64,000 nt of DNA, from assembly GCF_020497125.1 (NCBI RefSeq), contig NC_059077.1:23692840-23756839 (forward strand), given 5' to 3'. How positions within the stretch are numbered: the first letter of the stretch is position 1; each line of letters begins with the position of its first letter. This document shows, piece after piece, positions 1 through 11,524 of the stretch. The notes under the pieces are model-generated. The model worked only from the letters and a program-made list of their open reading frames with translations, was not told where the DNA came from and did no database searches. The stretch is from Mauremys mutica. Lineage: Eukaryota; Chordata; Testudines; Geoemydidae. The position numbers and the translations under genes were made by a program.

Positions 1-1130
1 TTGTTGGTGAGCACTTGATGAAATACTTGATGAGCCAGGTAGATTGCTTGACACTCTCAAACACTGATGTGGGGGGAGAGAGAGTCCTGAGCTGATCAGA
101 GACCCTGAGTCTGAAAGTCTCCTAGATTAGCTCTCCAACTGGGGGTGTGGGGGAGAGGAGAAAGCATCTGTGAGTAGGATCATGGAGAGGAGGATTGGGG
201 CAACAGGAACCCTGCTGCATACATTGACAAGGTCCATCCACCCAGCCACAGATGGCTAAACATTTGCAGGCACATGAGTTAGCATGTCCAGTGGATGATG
301 AGAGGGAGAGTAGACAGACTTCAACCACATCTGCGTGACTCTGAGGTGAAGTCTGGCATAGGGAGTCATGTATGTGCAAGATGACGTGACCTAGAAGTTT
401 TAGGCAGTTCCTCACTGTCATATGAGGTTATGCCTTGAAATCTTTACATAGGTCCAATATCTCCTGGAACCTCATCTGAGAATATGCTCTCATAGGGGTC
501 AAGTTGAGAACCAGCCAACAAACTTGTCATCCAGTTATGGGTACACCTGGACCCCTGCCTTCCTGAGATGTGCTGCAGCTACTGTCATGCATTCTGTGGG
601 GACTTGAGGGGCTTGTGAAAGGTCAAAGGGGAAGACCATAAACTGATAATCAACAGTGGACCTTAAGAACCAGCTTTGATTCTAGTGAATAGCCAAATGG
701 AAGCAGACATCCTTGAAGCTGAGGGCAGCAAACTAGTGATTGGGATCTAGGAATGGGATAACAGATGCTAGGGTACCCACATGAAACTTTATCTTTTTTT
801 TTTAGATGTATCTGTTGAGGTTTTGCAGGTCTAAAATGGATCTGAGGCCTCCCTTGGACTTTGACATGAGTAAATAATGGGAATAGAATCCCTTGTTATG
901 AAGCTGAGGAGTAGTTCTTCTACTATAGCCCCTAGCCATAACAAAGACTGAACTTCTTGAATGAGTATGATCATGTGAGAATGGACCCTGAAAAGGGTTG
1001 GTCGGGGGGATAGAGGTGAATTGCAGGATATATCCCAGTTCCACCATGATTAGAACCCAATCAAGCTTTGTAATATGGTCCAAGAATTTAGGAAGTAAAA
1101 TAACCTGCTCCCAAAAAGGGAGTGAGGAAC
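1..1130 (-). mobile_element. DIRS-like retrotransposon remnant (RT/RNase H)
   Basis: Read on the minus strand, 1083 to 802 gives an open stretch with a GY-x-LQF segment, then GFYSHYLL, KSKGGLRSILDLQNLN, which is the KxGGxRPILDLRxLN block of DIRS/Ngaro reverse transcriptases. Continuing downwards in broken frames, about 750-640 resembles the LDPNxxFAALxxKDxxFH block, and about 545-520 reads VYP-stop-LDD, the YxDD-type catalytic box with a stop inside it. Positions 421-122 (LLGHV) look like the connection after the RT. DIRS elements use a tyrosine recombinase rather than an integrase; none is visible here, and the element runs off the left edge. Many stops and frameshifts mark it as dead. Alternative: another RT family with a similar GLRxxLDL box. 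Confidence 0.66.
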
Positions 1131-2365
1131 CATAGACACTGTTGTGATAATTCCTTAAAGATACAATTAGAAAGACAATTTAGGTAAGTATAGATTGTGG
1201 TGCTATAGCGCCACACATTCATTTGAAAATCGGAAACAGTAACTGCTACACAATCTATTTTCATTATTCTCTTTTACCTCTTCAATAGATCAAATTTCCA
1301 AAAACAAGATAGAGACGTAACTCTCATGCTTATCACAGGAGGCATCAGATGAAATTCAGAGAAGGATAACTGCAGTCACCAAAAACTGCATGATATGATG
1401 AAAGAAATGGCTAATCCCCACAACACTGGACCTTTCAGATCAGAGCTTTCAGCTTTACTTCTATTTTAGCTTTGCATGTGCTGGTCGAGATCCAATAAAA
1501 AGTAGGAGGTAAGTGGATAAAGGATTTTCTGCAATAGATGGAGGAGGTGAGGAAGAAAAGAGGCTGATTTACAGAGGGGAATATGAGCATATTATGGGCT
1601 GCCTCATGTGTAAGGGCAAGTTATTTGTAACAATTTTATAACTTACTAATCAAAAATAACCATTTCTATACCTTTAAAAAATCTTTAAAAGAATGTCATA
1701 AAATATATGAATGCATAAGGAATAAAATAAGATCAGCGCTAAATAACAGACTACATGTAAAGTGACTTATGCTACTCGGATGTGCCACTCCCTCTCAGTT
1801 CACACTCACCCTTGCTTCATTGTCAGGACTCCCACTCCATTCCCACACTAAGGCCAGCCTATCCTAATGCCCCTGCCCCTCCCCGGCAAAAAAACCCCTC
1901 TCCTATCAGAGTCCTCTCTCTTTCTCTGGTCCTGTCTAGATTATAATGAAACTGTGTTCACAAGTCTATAGCACAGTTTTGGGAACCTGTATAGAACATT
2001 AACATCTTTGGTCAAGAAAACTGTTTTAATATCCTGCTAACAAGGCACATATTTAAACATGGATTCTAATAACAGTGTGTGAGTGTAGGAAGGGCCTATG
2101 AAACTTTTCAGTCTCTTGCATCGCTCTCAGCTCACACTGTAAATTCCTTTGCGCTCTCCTCTATCTCCCCTGTGACCACAGGCCCCCTATATCCTCTAAT
2201 CCTTCCTTTCTGTTTGGAGAGTCTCTTTCTTATATATCCCCTTAGTCAGTAGCAGCCAACCCTCAGCCAAAGAGGCATTTCATTGCCAAACTGTCACAGC
2301 TCCAAGAAATGGTTAAACATGATACAATTTTATAATCTCATTACATATATTGAATACAATAACAC
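1131..2365. other. Intergenic, no recognised feature
   Basis: AT-rich sequence with scattered pyrimidine-rich stretches (for example 1850-1930 and 2110-2240). I see no open frame of note, no RNA gene and no repeat that I recognise. Confidence 0.6.
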
Positions 2366-2596
2366 CACGTTATACACAGCTCTTTATATGCTCAAAGCAC
2401 TGTAAAGAAAGTAAGAAATTAGCCTTGTGAGACAAGTACACAGAGATACCCCAATTTTACAGCGGGGGCAACAGAGACAGAATGGTTAAGTGACTTGTCA
2501 AAGGTCATACATCAAGTCATCAGCAGAACCAGGATTAGAAGTCAGTACTTCCTGCTTCCCAACACTGTGCCCATTTCTCCAGACCACTATACCTGA
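2366..2596 (+). repeat. MIR SINE remnant
   Basis: The order of motifs matches the MIR/CORE-SINE consensus on the plus strand: CTCAAAGCACTGTAAAG, then CCCAATTTTACAG with a gap to AGAGACAGAATGGTTAAGTG, ACTTGTCAAAGGTCA, GCAGAACCAGGATTAGAAGT and a diverged 3' end. MIR is shared by all amniotes and is old, which fits the many substitutions. Not a gene. Confidence 0.75.
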
Positions 2597-3465
2597 AAGA
2601 AGAGCTAAATAAAAGTTAAAACAGAAGCTGGATTAGCACCTGACGCCAAGAAGAAACCTTCTTTCCATTCACTACCAGAGCTCCAGTTTCCATCTTTATA
2701 CTGACTATGCTTTTTGAAGTACTTGCAGATGTATTTTTCATATTGTCAAATTTAATGTTACATCTTCAAACACTTTCAGCCACTTCTGCAAATAACCCTA
2801 ATTACTATGAGTTTAACAGTAAAACTGACAGCCCAAAACTTCCAGCTTCTTATTAAATACCTGTCATACAAGTTATCAGTTACAACAACTCTAATTTCAA
2901 TTACTGTTCCGTAATTACCCTCCATTACAGCAACTCTCAAGCTCAGACATCAAAGCAGAAGGTTTCACTCATCTTAGTTGTCTTCCGGCACTAATACATA
3001 TTTAACACATCTTTGTATCTATATTGTCTCTATTTTTTCTGTATAGCACCATATTTTCATGAGGCAACAGCCAACATGTTGTCAGGATGTTATTTAATTT
3101 ACCTTTGTTCATGAAGACATTTTCAAGGTCCTTCTGGATGAGAGGCTTAATGCAAATGTAAAAGATTAACTATCTTACTTGTCTATTTCTTAAAGAATTA
3201 ATTAGAGAAGGTGTAACACCACCAACTCAGAAGACAGTACTTAAACCCAGTGTAAAGCAAGGCATGCATCATACAAGTTTTAATTGGAGTTTAGCAGTTA
3301 ATAAAAGTGTCTATAGTATTAAACATTTTGTTGTATCAGTCTCCTTCTAGTGAACTAATAGTGGACTGAGGGGAAAAAATCAATTTTAGACTTTCCTCAT
3401 GATATTTTCAATTTTTTAACTTAAAAGCCTTGTTTTCAGATTATTAGTAATGAAGATAACATCCT
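2597..3465. other. Intergenic, no recognised feature
   Basis: AT-rich unique-looking sequence. No repeat, coding or RNA signature recognised. Confidence 0.55.
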
Positions 3466-4225
3466 TGTCATAGGACAGCCCCACCTGGAGTGCCGTCCTG
3501 CAGCAGACCCAGCAGGACAGGTACACCTGTCTCAATCTACCCTTTCAGGGTCCTACAAAACAGTCAAAATAGTCTTGCTCTTGTGGGGTTAATTTGTTAC
3601 AAAAGTCCCATGCCAGCCATAAGAAAACAAATCCTAGCACAAAGTCCCACAACCATAATCCAGACCTTACATCAAATACAACACTGGCATCCCTCATCAT
3701 ACACTAGCTCTCTGCCAGTCTTCTCCCATCCTTGTACCAGGACAGCCACCGCAGCTCATCCACCTGGAATGCAACCCCCCTTTTCTCAATAGGAATCCCT
3801 ACAGTCTCTCTGCTGGGTGGTCATCTTTATAAAGGGAGCATCCTTCACTCCCCCTGGCCCTCTCATGGTTCCTCTATGTCCAACTCTCTAGGACAGAGAT
3901 ATCAGCAGGTAAGTCATCCCAGCCCTCTGCTTCTCCCATTCTTTCAGTCCTATGTGGGCTTTGGCTCCAGCTCAGAGCCAGCAGACATCTTCTGCTGCTC
4001 CTGCCTTCAGTCCTCTGGCCCTGGCTGTCTGGCTTGGGAAAGTCAGCCAGTAAATCCCTCTTATTGTTCTTTTTGAATTCAGCCTTTCCCCCAGGAAACA
4101 CCTTCTACTTCCTTCCAGGACCTTCCATTGTCCCCTGATCTCTAGCAGCCCTCATCTGCCCCAACCCCCACATGGGCAACTCTGATTCACCAAGTCTGTC
4201 TCATGGGGTCACTCCCTGACCTTGT
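3466..4225. mobile_element. Possible LTR-type repeat (pyrimidine-rich)
   Basis: A block of about 750 bp that is much richer in C and T than its flanks, with a TTTATAAAGGGAG TATA-like motif near 3828. It begins near TGTCATAGGACAGCC and ends next to a Penelope-like element. The composition and TATA-like motif suggest a solo LTR or its fragment, but I could not define both ends or a target duplication. The open frames here are composition-driven. Confidence 0.3.
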
Positions 4226-4229
4226 ATAG

Positions 4230-4650
4230 GCCCCCAGGTGCTCCTCTGCCTTCTTAGAATCCTGTGGCACCTTATAGACTAACAGACGTTTTGCAGCATG
4301 AGCTTTCGTGGGTGAATACCCACTTCTTCGGATGCAAGTGGTGGAAATTTCCAGGGGCAGGTTTATATATGCAAGCAAGAAGCAAGCTAGAGATAACGAG
4401 GTTAGTTCAATCAGGGAGGATGAGGCCCTGTTCTAGCAGTTGAGTGAAAACCAAGAGAGGAGAAACTGGTTCTGTAGTTGGCAAGCCATTCACAGTCTTT
4501 GTTTAATCCTGAGCTGATGGTGTCAAATTTGCAGATGAACTGGAGCTCAGCAGTTTCTCTTTGAAGTCTGATCCTGAAGTTTTTTTGCTGGAGGACGGCC
4601 ACCTTAAGATCTGCTATTGTGTGGCCAGGGAGGTCCTGGCCACACAATAG
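4230..4650 (-). mobile_element. Penelope-like element, 5'-truncated, GIY-YIG C-terminus and tail
   Basis: The minus frame from about 4640 to 4411 contains PGHTIADLKVAVLQQKNF, then LQRETAELQFICK and GLNKDCEWLANY, the conserved end of the GIY-YIG endonuclease domain found C-terminal to the RT of Penelope-like elements. It is followed (4400 to 4230) by the non-coding tail: TGCATCCGAAGAAGTGGG, CACCCACGAAAGCTCATGC and GGTGCCACAGGATTC on the minus strand. The copy has lost its RT. Its 5' end falls in a small perfect inverted repeat (CTGCTATTGTGTGGCCAGG at 4613-4631 against CCTGGCCACACAATAGCAG just after), a fold-back junction like those of the other PLE copies in this window. Confidence 0.85.
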
Positions 4651-5589
4651 CAGGAGATCTCCCACTAAAGAAAAGAAGCTATCCAAAAAGACCAAAGCCA
4701 AGAGGAGGAAAAAAACATATTTAATTACTTTAATCTATTTTATTGTTCATTTGATGCCACTTCCTTCAGTTTTAGGAATGCAGTGTCAAAAATCATGTTT
4801 GGTAATGACTAATCATCTGTTTGCAGTATTGATCAGCAGCTTTCACATCTTCTCCACTTAGAATGAAAAATTACTACCTAAGAAATTTAACACTGTAAAG
4901 ACTTAAAAATGAGATACCAGCCAGCTTTTTTATATATATATCAGAGGCCCTGCCCCCTTTCCAGATGTTCATAGAGTTTAGTAAATGAAGCCCTATTAAT
5001 TGCTCATAACTTCTAATGCTTCCCCCTCTTCAACATCCAATGGCTGTTGATTCTGCACACTACCTACTAACTTGTCTCCAATCACTAGCATCTCGAGCCA
5101 TTCCTCTGCCCCTCCAGATATTTCTATAAGATTTTTTATTGCTTTCTCATAGGCACAAGAACCTTGATGTTCTTGTTACTTCTCTTTCAACTTTTCTGAG
5201 TATCTAAAGTTTCAGTTAGAGCCTGAAATCAGAAGCTAACGTTTCTAGTATTAAAAACCTTTCCAATATAAGTTATATCCATGTAAATACTTCAGAGTGA
5301 CATAGAAGTTCAAAAAATAAAAAAACCCAGAAGAATAAACAAACAGGGGTTTTTTTTGGAGGTGTGGGTGGAACCGGCACACTGGAATTTTCATAATCCT
5401 GTCTGTTGCTATCAACTGCAAAATTAAATTAGCCACAGGGTCAAAGAGACAGGAGTCTGATGGACTTTCTTAAGGTTCACTAGGTTGCAATCCTAGTTGG
5501 ATCAATCTGACTATGTGGAGAAGATCAAGGGTATCCATGGTGAACCTTAAGAGGTCTCTTGTATCATGTCTGGGGAATCATTTTTCTGA
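4651..5589. other. Intergenic, no recognised feature
   Basis: AT-rich sequence with a short TA run near 4932-4941. No gene or known repeat recognised. Confidence 0.5.
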
Positions 5590-6330
5590 CTGACCAGTAA
5601 CTACTCCATAAGGGGACCCCAGGGCTTTCAGATTCCCTGCCACAGTGCTAGGAGCCTAGCAGCTTTGGAAGTCCTGGCTCAAACCATGACTCTCAGGCTC
5701 CAGGCACTGCAGATGGGAGCCTGGAAGTCCTGAGAACTCCAGCTCCAGTTGGTGCTCTCAGGGCTTCCAAGCTCTCTACTGCTGAGACATACTCCCTGGC
5801 CAGCTGAATCCCCAGGCTGCCTGACTCTCATGGCACCTGGCTCCCCAGGCTGTGGGAGTCAGGCAGCTCAGGGAGCCAGCTGACTTAGGAGTCTGGAAGC
5901 CCCAGGGTTCCCAGGTTTGGGATAGTTCAATATGGCAGGGTTGCCCTGGAGCTGTGGGCCCCAGGATCCTCAGCAGCTGCTGACATGATTCATGTCAAAT
6001 TTCACTGATGCTTTTCAATAGTTGACCACAGTGAAAGTGACATGAATTGTGTCATTTCCACTAAGCAGCTGCTGGGGATTGGGGAGCATATTTTGATTTG
6101 AAAACAAAAATTTTTTTGCAAACCCCAGTTCACAAATAATTTTGAAAAAATTGGTTTCAAACTGAATTGAACTGAAACCAATTTTCAAAATGTCAGAATT
6201 CCTTGCAATCTGGAAATTCAAAATGTTGGCAACCAGATTTGATGATGGCTTGCCCCAACGCTTGCAGACCTGTAGGAACACATTCTGGTTTAGCTCCCAT
6301 TCCCCTGGGAAAAGAGATGTTTGATTCACA
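5590..6330. repeat. Composite dispersed repeat: GC-rich imperfect repeats within A/T-rich fold-back sequence
   Basis: Positions 5620-5960 are a degenerate run of short units built on CTGGAAGTCCTGAG, CCAGGCTG and CAGGCAGCTC, including an inverted pair (GCTGCCTGACTC and GAGTCAGGCAGC) around 5815-5870. From about 6000 to 6240 the composition switches to runs such as TTTTTTTGCAAACC, GAAACCAATTTTCAAAATG and GGAAATTCAAAATG. The second half shares style with 9660-9850. Family not identified. Confidence 0.4.
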
Positions 6331-7260
6331 GTGATGGGGTATACAAACCCCACACTGCACAACGAGGGGTTAAAGAGCTGGTCTGGGCTCACTCGTGTGC
6401 AAGACATGTACAGGCTGGAGGAGGAATTAAAAGGGAAAGAGATAAGCTCATCACTGGGCAGACCAGTAACTCTCAACTCTTGAGGAAAGGCAGGAACTGC
6501 CCCAACAACTGCTGCTTGAAGGTCCCTCACTGAGGGAAGGGAAGGCCTGATTCTAATCCACCTTGAGATGGAGGTATTCCCCTCTCTCTTTCATTAACTC
6601 TGTTGGTGTCAATTACCCTTGCCTTTTCTTTATGGACTACCCCAGAAGGGGAGAGTCTTTGAAGTGACCTGGCTGAAGGACCAAGTCACAGGAAGAGGCA
6701 GACCACAACAGAGATGAAGCACCTAATGTAATGCCCCACAGGCCTGTAGAGCTACTAGTCCACTGAAAGCTTCAGCTTGCCCCCTCAGTGGCAGCAGTTA
6801 CTAACCTGTTCTCCACTTCCCATGAAACACTGGACACAGATCACAGGCAGTTCCATCTCAAGGGTTTGACAGACAGCAGCCCCATGGCTCCTGATTGGCT
6901 CCCTGACCTTTATAAACTTAAGGGGCATTTCAGGAAGTGTCCAGGCAACAGTGTGGATCGTCTGTAGTTGTCATGACTGTTCCTTGCTCTTGAATTCCTG
7001 GCTTTATTTGGACTTTGCCTCCTGAATCAGATCCTGGAATCTGACCCAAACTCTGATCCTTGGTATCAACCCTGGCCTAGACCTGACTACAAACTCCTTG
7101 GCTACTCCTAGCCTCAGGCTTGTCCCTGCTCTGACCCTTGGCCCTGACTGCCTTTGTTGGGATCCTGACAGCCAGTGGAGAGCGAACTGCCATGCCATGG
7201 CCAGCCAATCAAGTGCCAGTGGTGAGCTGACCCCCTCATACTCAACTAGCCTGTTTCAAG
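6331..7260 (+). mobile_element. LTR-like block with CCAAT/TATA promoter
   Basis: Within this block CTGATTGGCTCC (inverted CCAAT box, near 6890) is followed about 15 bp later by CCTTTATAAACTTAAG (TATA box, near 6910), a spacing typical of retroviral-type LTR promoters. Downstream, 7000-7190 is a degenerate run of CTGACCC/CTTGGC units, a pattern seen in some reptile LTRs. No primer-binding site or coding region was recognised. It could instead be a host promoter, but nothing downstream looks like a gene. Confidence 0.33.
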
Positions 7261-8440
7261 GTTATGCATGCTATCCAGGCATATCATTTTGAGGGTTATG
7301 AGATGGGATTCTGCCAAGCCCATCGGGATCATGGTTTCTTGTGCTAGTCTCCTGCATGTTAATTTATGACACCTTTTCTGTGTTGTCTACACCGAACAGC
7401 GCTATCTGGTTTGTCTCTTGTGACCTAAAGATTTTGAGGGCCAATCGCACCAGCCACAGCAGAAGGAGATTGATGTGGAGAGCTGCTTCCTTGATCACCA
7501 TCTCAGGCCCAGAATTTCTTGGAAACAGATGCCCTTCAGAGGAGGTATTGGGAGAACTGTAACAGCTTCCTGTCTCTGTACTGCACCTCACTGTCACCAG
7601 CCTTCTGGGCCCAGGATTCCAGAGTTTGAGGTACATCCATACTTACTAGCAACACCAATCTAGAATCTCCTGACAGCCAGACTTCTGAACTAATTTATGC
7701 AAGAATTTTGCATCTCATCCTACTCTAGTTAAGACCAACAAGAGGGTCAGGCACTACATCTTTGCAGGCCTGCCATCTCTCTGTCCTAACTCCAAAAAGA
7801 AGCAGCTACATGTACATTTTCATGAGAGCCTGGCACTGTTCCACCAGGACTACCCTGTATCCCCCTAAATTCAGGGGCACAGTTCTGAGTTATCTAATGA
7901 GACTTTAAAGGCCAATGCCTACCCTTACTAGGCACATTAATACAAATCGCTGCCTGAAAAGGATTTGATTGTAACTCCCGTCAATGGTAACTAACTTCAT
8001 TTAGACTGTTTGCTTAATCAACTTTTAAAACTTGTTTAAATAGAACTGACTGCAGCTGAAGTCTGCCCAGTTGGTTGATGAGGTTACAGTTAATTTCCAC
8101 CTTCCTGGGCAAACTCTCGCAAGCCAAATGGGATGTCGTAAAAAGGGAAGTAATAAAGAGTAGGGGCCTGATAAGGTGGCTTGATATAGGGGCTTACTAG
8201 GCCAAAAGGAACTTTGGGAGGTTTGGATGAGGTGCAAAATAGGATTCAAAACTGGTGCCAAACCCTTCACAGATGTTTTGGTGGGTTAAAAATATTTATG
8301 TAAAGACTTATCAAGCCTCTCATAGTCTTTTTGGTGACAGGTAACAGATCCAAGGGGCAAGGAGCTGCATTTTGTTTCACATTTAACCCATACTTTGATT
8401 TAATTCAAGTTTGAAACTGAATATGAATCACCTCCCATAC
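7261..8440. other. Intergenic, possibly internal region of a decayed retroelement
   Basis: Unlike the AT-rich flanks, this stretch has near-balanced composition, for example 7600-7900. This may be old internal retroelement sequence downstream of the LTR-like block, but I see no diagnostic motif. Open frames on both strands at 7341-7663 overlap each other and are not supported as genes. Confidence 0.3.
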
Positions 8441-8445
8441 TTATA

Positions 8446-8663
8446 ACGAAGAGTCTGGTGGCATCTTAAAGGCTAACAGATTTATTTGGGCATAAGGTTT
8501 CATGGGTAAAAAACCCACTTCTTCAGATGCATAGCCCCATGCATCTGAAGAAGTGGGTTTTTTACCCACAAAACCTTATGCCCAAATAAATCTGTTAGCC
8601 TTTAAGGTACCACCTCCTCGTTGTTTTTGTGGATACAGACTAACACGGCTACCCCTCTGATAC
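8446..8663. repeat. Palindrome of two inverted Penelope-like tails
   Basis: The left arm (8446-8532) is a minus-strand PLE tail and the right arm (8539-8663) a plus-strand one, meeting head to head at ATGCAT-AGCCCC-ATGCAT. Both carry the blocks GCATCTGAAGAAGTGGG, CCCAAATAAATCTGTTAGCC and, on the right only, GGATACAGACTAACACGGC. No protein-coding part remains. Inverted, severely 5'-truncated pairs are a known insertion product of Penelope-like elements. Transcribed, this would form a hairpin with about 85-bp arms. Confidence 0.85.
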
Positions 8664-9659
8664 TTACTCCCATACTTGTTACTACAAACATTTAGGCCAA
8701 TCAACATACACTTGAATAACAAACAGCATTATCTGGCAATCAGTATTTGCATAACTAGCACACCAATGATTTGTGCTGCTGTTGCTGGAGGGAAAGGATA
8801 AATAATGCAGCTGTTCCAGTTTCCTTGTTCATTTTCTACTCACTGTGGTTCCAAGAAAAAATAAAAGAATCAGACATGCATTAGATCTGTAGAAGAGAAC
8901 AAAAATAACATGATTTTTAATAATTTGTGTGAAAATAATATATGCTTACCTGTGGTTCAAGCAGAGTATTAATCTTTCCCCTCAGTCATAGAGGAGGATA
9001 AACTTATATTCTGACATACATCTTATTCCTTTTGAAAAATTCTATAATTATTAGAGATTGAGGATGGCTTAGAAACCCACTTTTATACGAGTATGTCTGC
9101 AGTAAGGTTTCCTTTGAATGTAAAAATCACTTCACATTTTTTTCTGATGCTGGATAACAGGTAGCACAAGACTCCTATTTTCATTATCGTCACCTCTTAG
9201 TTTCCATTTCCAGTCACTGCAGGATGTTAACTCGTGGCAGACAGATTGCAGTTGGGTGAAACCATCATATTTCTTCTAATCTCAGGCTTAGTCAATAAAA
9301 GTCTGTAACCAAGGTCTCTCATGCATATGGGGCATGAAATTTGATTTCTAAGTTGAAATCTATTGTTTAACCCATGATTTTTGCAAGTGGATTTAATTCA
9401 TTATTTTAATAAGAAAAATATCAGCAGAACTTTGATATTTCTATTATGTTTTCAAATAGCTTTTATCATATGTAAAATAAGTTTATTAAGTAAGTGTACA
9501 GAGCATAGGATGTGTATAACAACTATTTTTACTGCACAGTTAATCTTGGCACTGTTAATGGATACAATTAATTCTGCACTCAAAGACTTGGGGATAAACC
9601 CATACTGAAACATGTGTATACAGAAAACTGAGCAAAATGTTTCTTTTAAAAAAATAGTA
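8664..9659. other. Intergenic, no recognised feature
   Basis: AT-rich unique-looking sequence. A hydrophobic 75-codon plus-strand frame at 9381-9608 has no recognised domain or splice context and is not annotated as a gene. Confidence 0.5.
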
Positions 9660-9850
9660 GTCAGTAGAGCTGGCTAGAAAACAATTTTTTCTTTTTGTGG
9701 TAAATACTGACATTTCAACATTTGTTTTCATATAGAATCATAACAAAAGACTGAAATTCTAAAATTTCCCACAAACTGGAAATTTAAAAAAAAATCAGTT
9801 CGAAGCCATCTAAATGTTTCATTTTGATTATCCGAAGCATGTCACTTTGA
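9660..9850. repeat. A/T-rich dispersed repeat
   Basis: Begins with AGTAGAGCTGGCTAGAAAAC and continues with TTTCAACATTTG, TTTCCCACAAACTGGAAATT and AAATGTTTCATTTTG, the style of a dispersed sauropsid repeat also hinted at in 6000-6240. It ends at a GA-rich/poly-G junction near 9862. Class unknown. Confidence 0.4.
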
Positions 9851-10180
9851 TAACTGTGATCGGGGGGGGGGGAGCTGTTTGTCGAGCTGGGCTGCCCCCG
9901 TTGGCCCAGAGCAGGGTTGGTAGACACCGTCACTTCAGGATTGCCTGTTGGAGCAGGTAATTGCAGCACAGTGGGCTCCAGACTTCTGGCGGGGCCAAGC
10001 AAACAAACAGTCTGTAGCCCCTGAGCCTCTGGGCTGCAGCTGATAACAATGATTGGAGTTCTGGCCCTCTGGGCAGGGCAGGACAATGATCAGCCTGTAG
10101 CCCCTGGGTGGGGCTGAGAGCAAACAACAGCCAAGCCTGATGGCCTGTGGTAGGGGAATCTGGCCCCACCCACTCCACTG
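9851..10180. other. GC-rich segment fused to the CR1 3' side
   Basis: Starts with a G9-10 run (about 9862) and contains repeated GGCTACAGRCTG-type units on the minus strand. The minus reading frame of the adjacent CR1 runs on into this segment, but the sequence does not match a CR1 3' terminus, so the CR1 3' end is missing or replaced here. Confidence 0.4.
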
Positions 10181-11524
10181 GGTTTTAAGCCTGACCTTAA
10201 AAACATCTAAGGAAGGAGATTCCACCACCTCCCTGGGTAACCCATTCCAGTGCTTCAGCACCCTCTTAGTGAAAAAGTCTTTCCTAATATCCAACCTAAA
10301 CCTCCCCCACTGCAACTTGAGACCATTACTCCTTGTTCTGTCATCTGCCACCACTGAGAACAGTCTAGATCCATCCTCTTTGGAACCCCCTTTCAGGTAG
10401 TTGAAAGTAGCTATCAAATCCCCCCTCATTATTTTCTTCTGCAGACAAAAAATTGGACACAGTACTCCAGATGAGGCCTCACCAATGCCGAATAGAGGGG
10501 AATGATCACTTCCCTCGATCCGCTGGCAATGCTCCTACTTATACAGCACAAAATGCCAGTAGCCTTCTTGGCAACAAGGGCACACCATTGACTTATATCC
10601 AGCTTCTCGTCCACTGTAACCCCTAGGACCTTTTCTGCAGAACTGCTGCCTAGCTACTCGGTCCCTAGTCTGTAGCAGTGCATGAGATTCTTCCATCCTA
10701 AGTGCAGGACCCTTGTCCTTGTTGAACCTCATCAGATTTCTTTTGGCCCAATCCTCTAATTTGTCTAGGTCCCTCTGTATCCTATCCCTACCCTCCAGCA
10801 TATCTACCACTCTTTCCAGTTTAGTGTCATCTGCAAACTTGCTGAGGGTGCAATCCACGCCATCCTCCAGATCATTAATGAAGATATTGAACAAAACCGG
10901 CCCCAGGACCGATCCTTGGGGCACTCCGCTTGATATTGGCTGCCAATTAGACATGGAGCCATTGATCACTACCCACTGAGCCCGATGATCTACCAAGCTT
11001 TCTATCCACCTTATAGTCTATTCATCCAGCCCATATTTCTTTAACTTGCTGGCAAGAATACTGTGGGAGACCATGTCAAAAGTTTTGCTAAAGTCAAGGA
11101 ATTAATACAATTCTCCCCCGCCTGTCCTTCCTGAACAGTTTATACCCATCCACTGTTTTCCCCTCATCCACAGAGCCAGTTATCTCATCATTAGGCAATT
11201 AGGTTAGTCAGGCATGACTTGCCCTTGGTGAATCCATGCTGACTGTTCCTGATCCCTTTCCTCTCCTCTAAGTGCTTCAAAATTGATTCCTTGAGGACCT
11301 GGTTCATGATTTTTCCAGGGACTGAGCAGAGGCTGACTGGCCTGTAGTTCCCTGGATCCTCCTTCTTCCCTGTTTTAAAAATGGCCCTACATTAGCCTTT
11401 TTCCAGTGATCTGGAACCTCCCCCAATCACCATGAGTTTTCAGATATAATGGCCAATGGCTCTGCAATCACATCCACCAACTCCTTTAGCATTCTTGGAT
11501 GCAGATTATTAATAAACCCAGAGT
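10181..11524 (-). mobile_element. CR1 LINE copy 1, reverse transcriptase C-terminal part
   Basis: Minus-strand frames carry CR1 reverse transcriptase blocks: [44 protein letters not shown] (the FADD form of the YxDD catalytic box, near 10830) and [19 protein letters not shown] (10535-10996), then [15 protein letters not shown] (10429-10614) and [17 protein letters not shown] (10429 downwards). Frameshifts separate them. The 5' side ends near 11524 beside an LTR-like repeat. An alien 42-nt segment at 11111-11152 interrupts the RT. Non-functional; related to but not continuous with copy 2, because both contain the same RT region. Confidence 0.88.
11111..11152 (-). other. Templated 42-nt patch from the CR1 endonuclease region
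   Basis: These 42 bases are identical to 13701-13742 in the endonuclease part of CR1 copy 2. In the minus sense both encode the peptide [14 protein letters not shown] (here first residue changed). At 11111 they sit where a CR1 RT should read KDICHPL-type sequence (compare 12200-12222). The right junction lies in a shared CATCCA microhomology. The patch is therefore a displaced copy, not a natural part of the RT. Confidence 0.8.
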
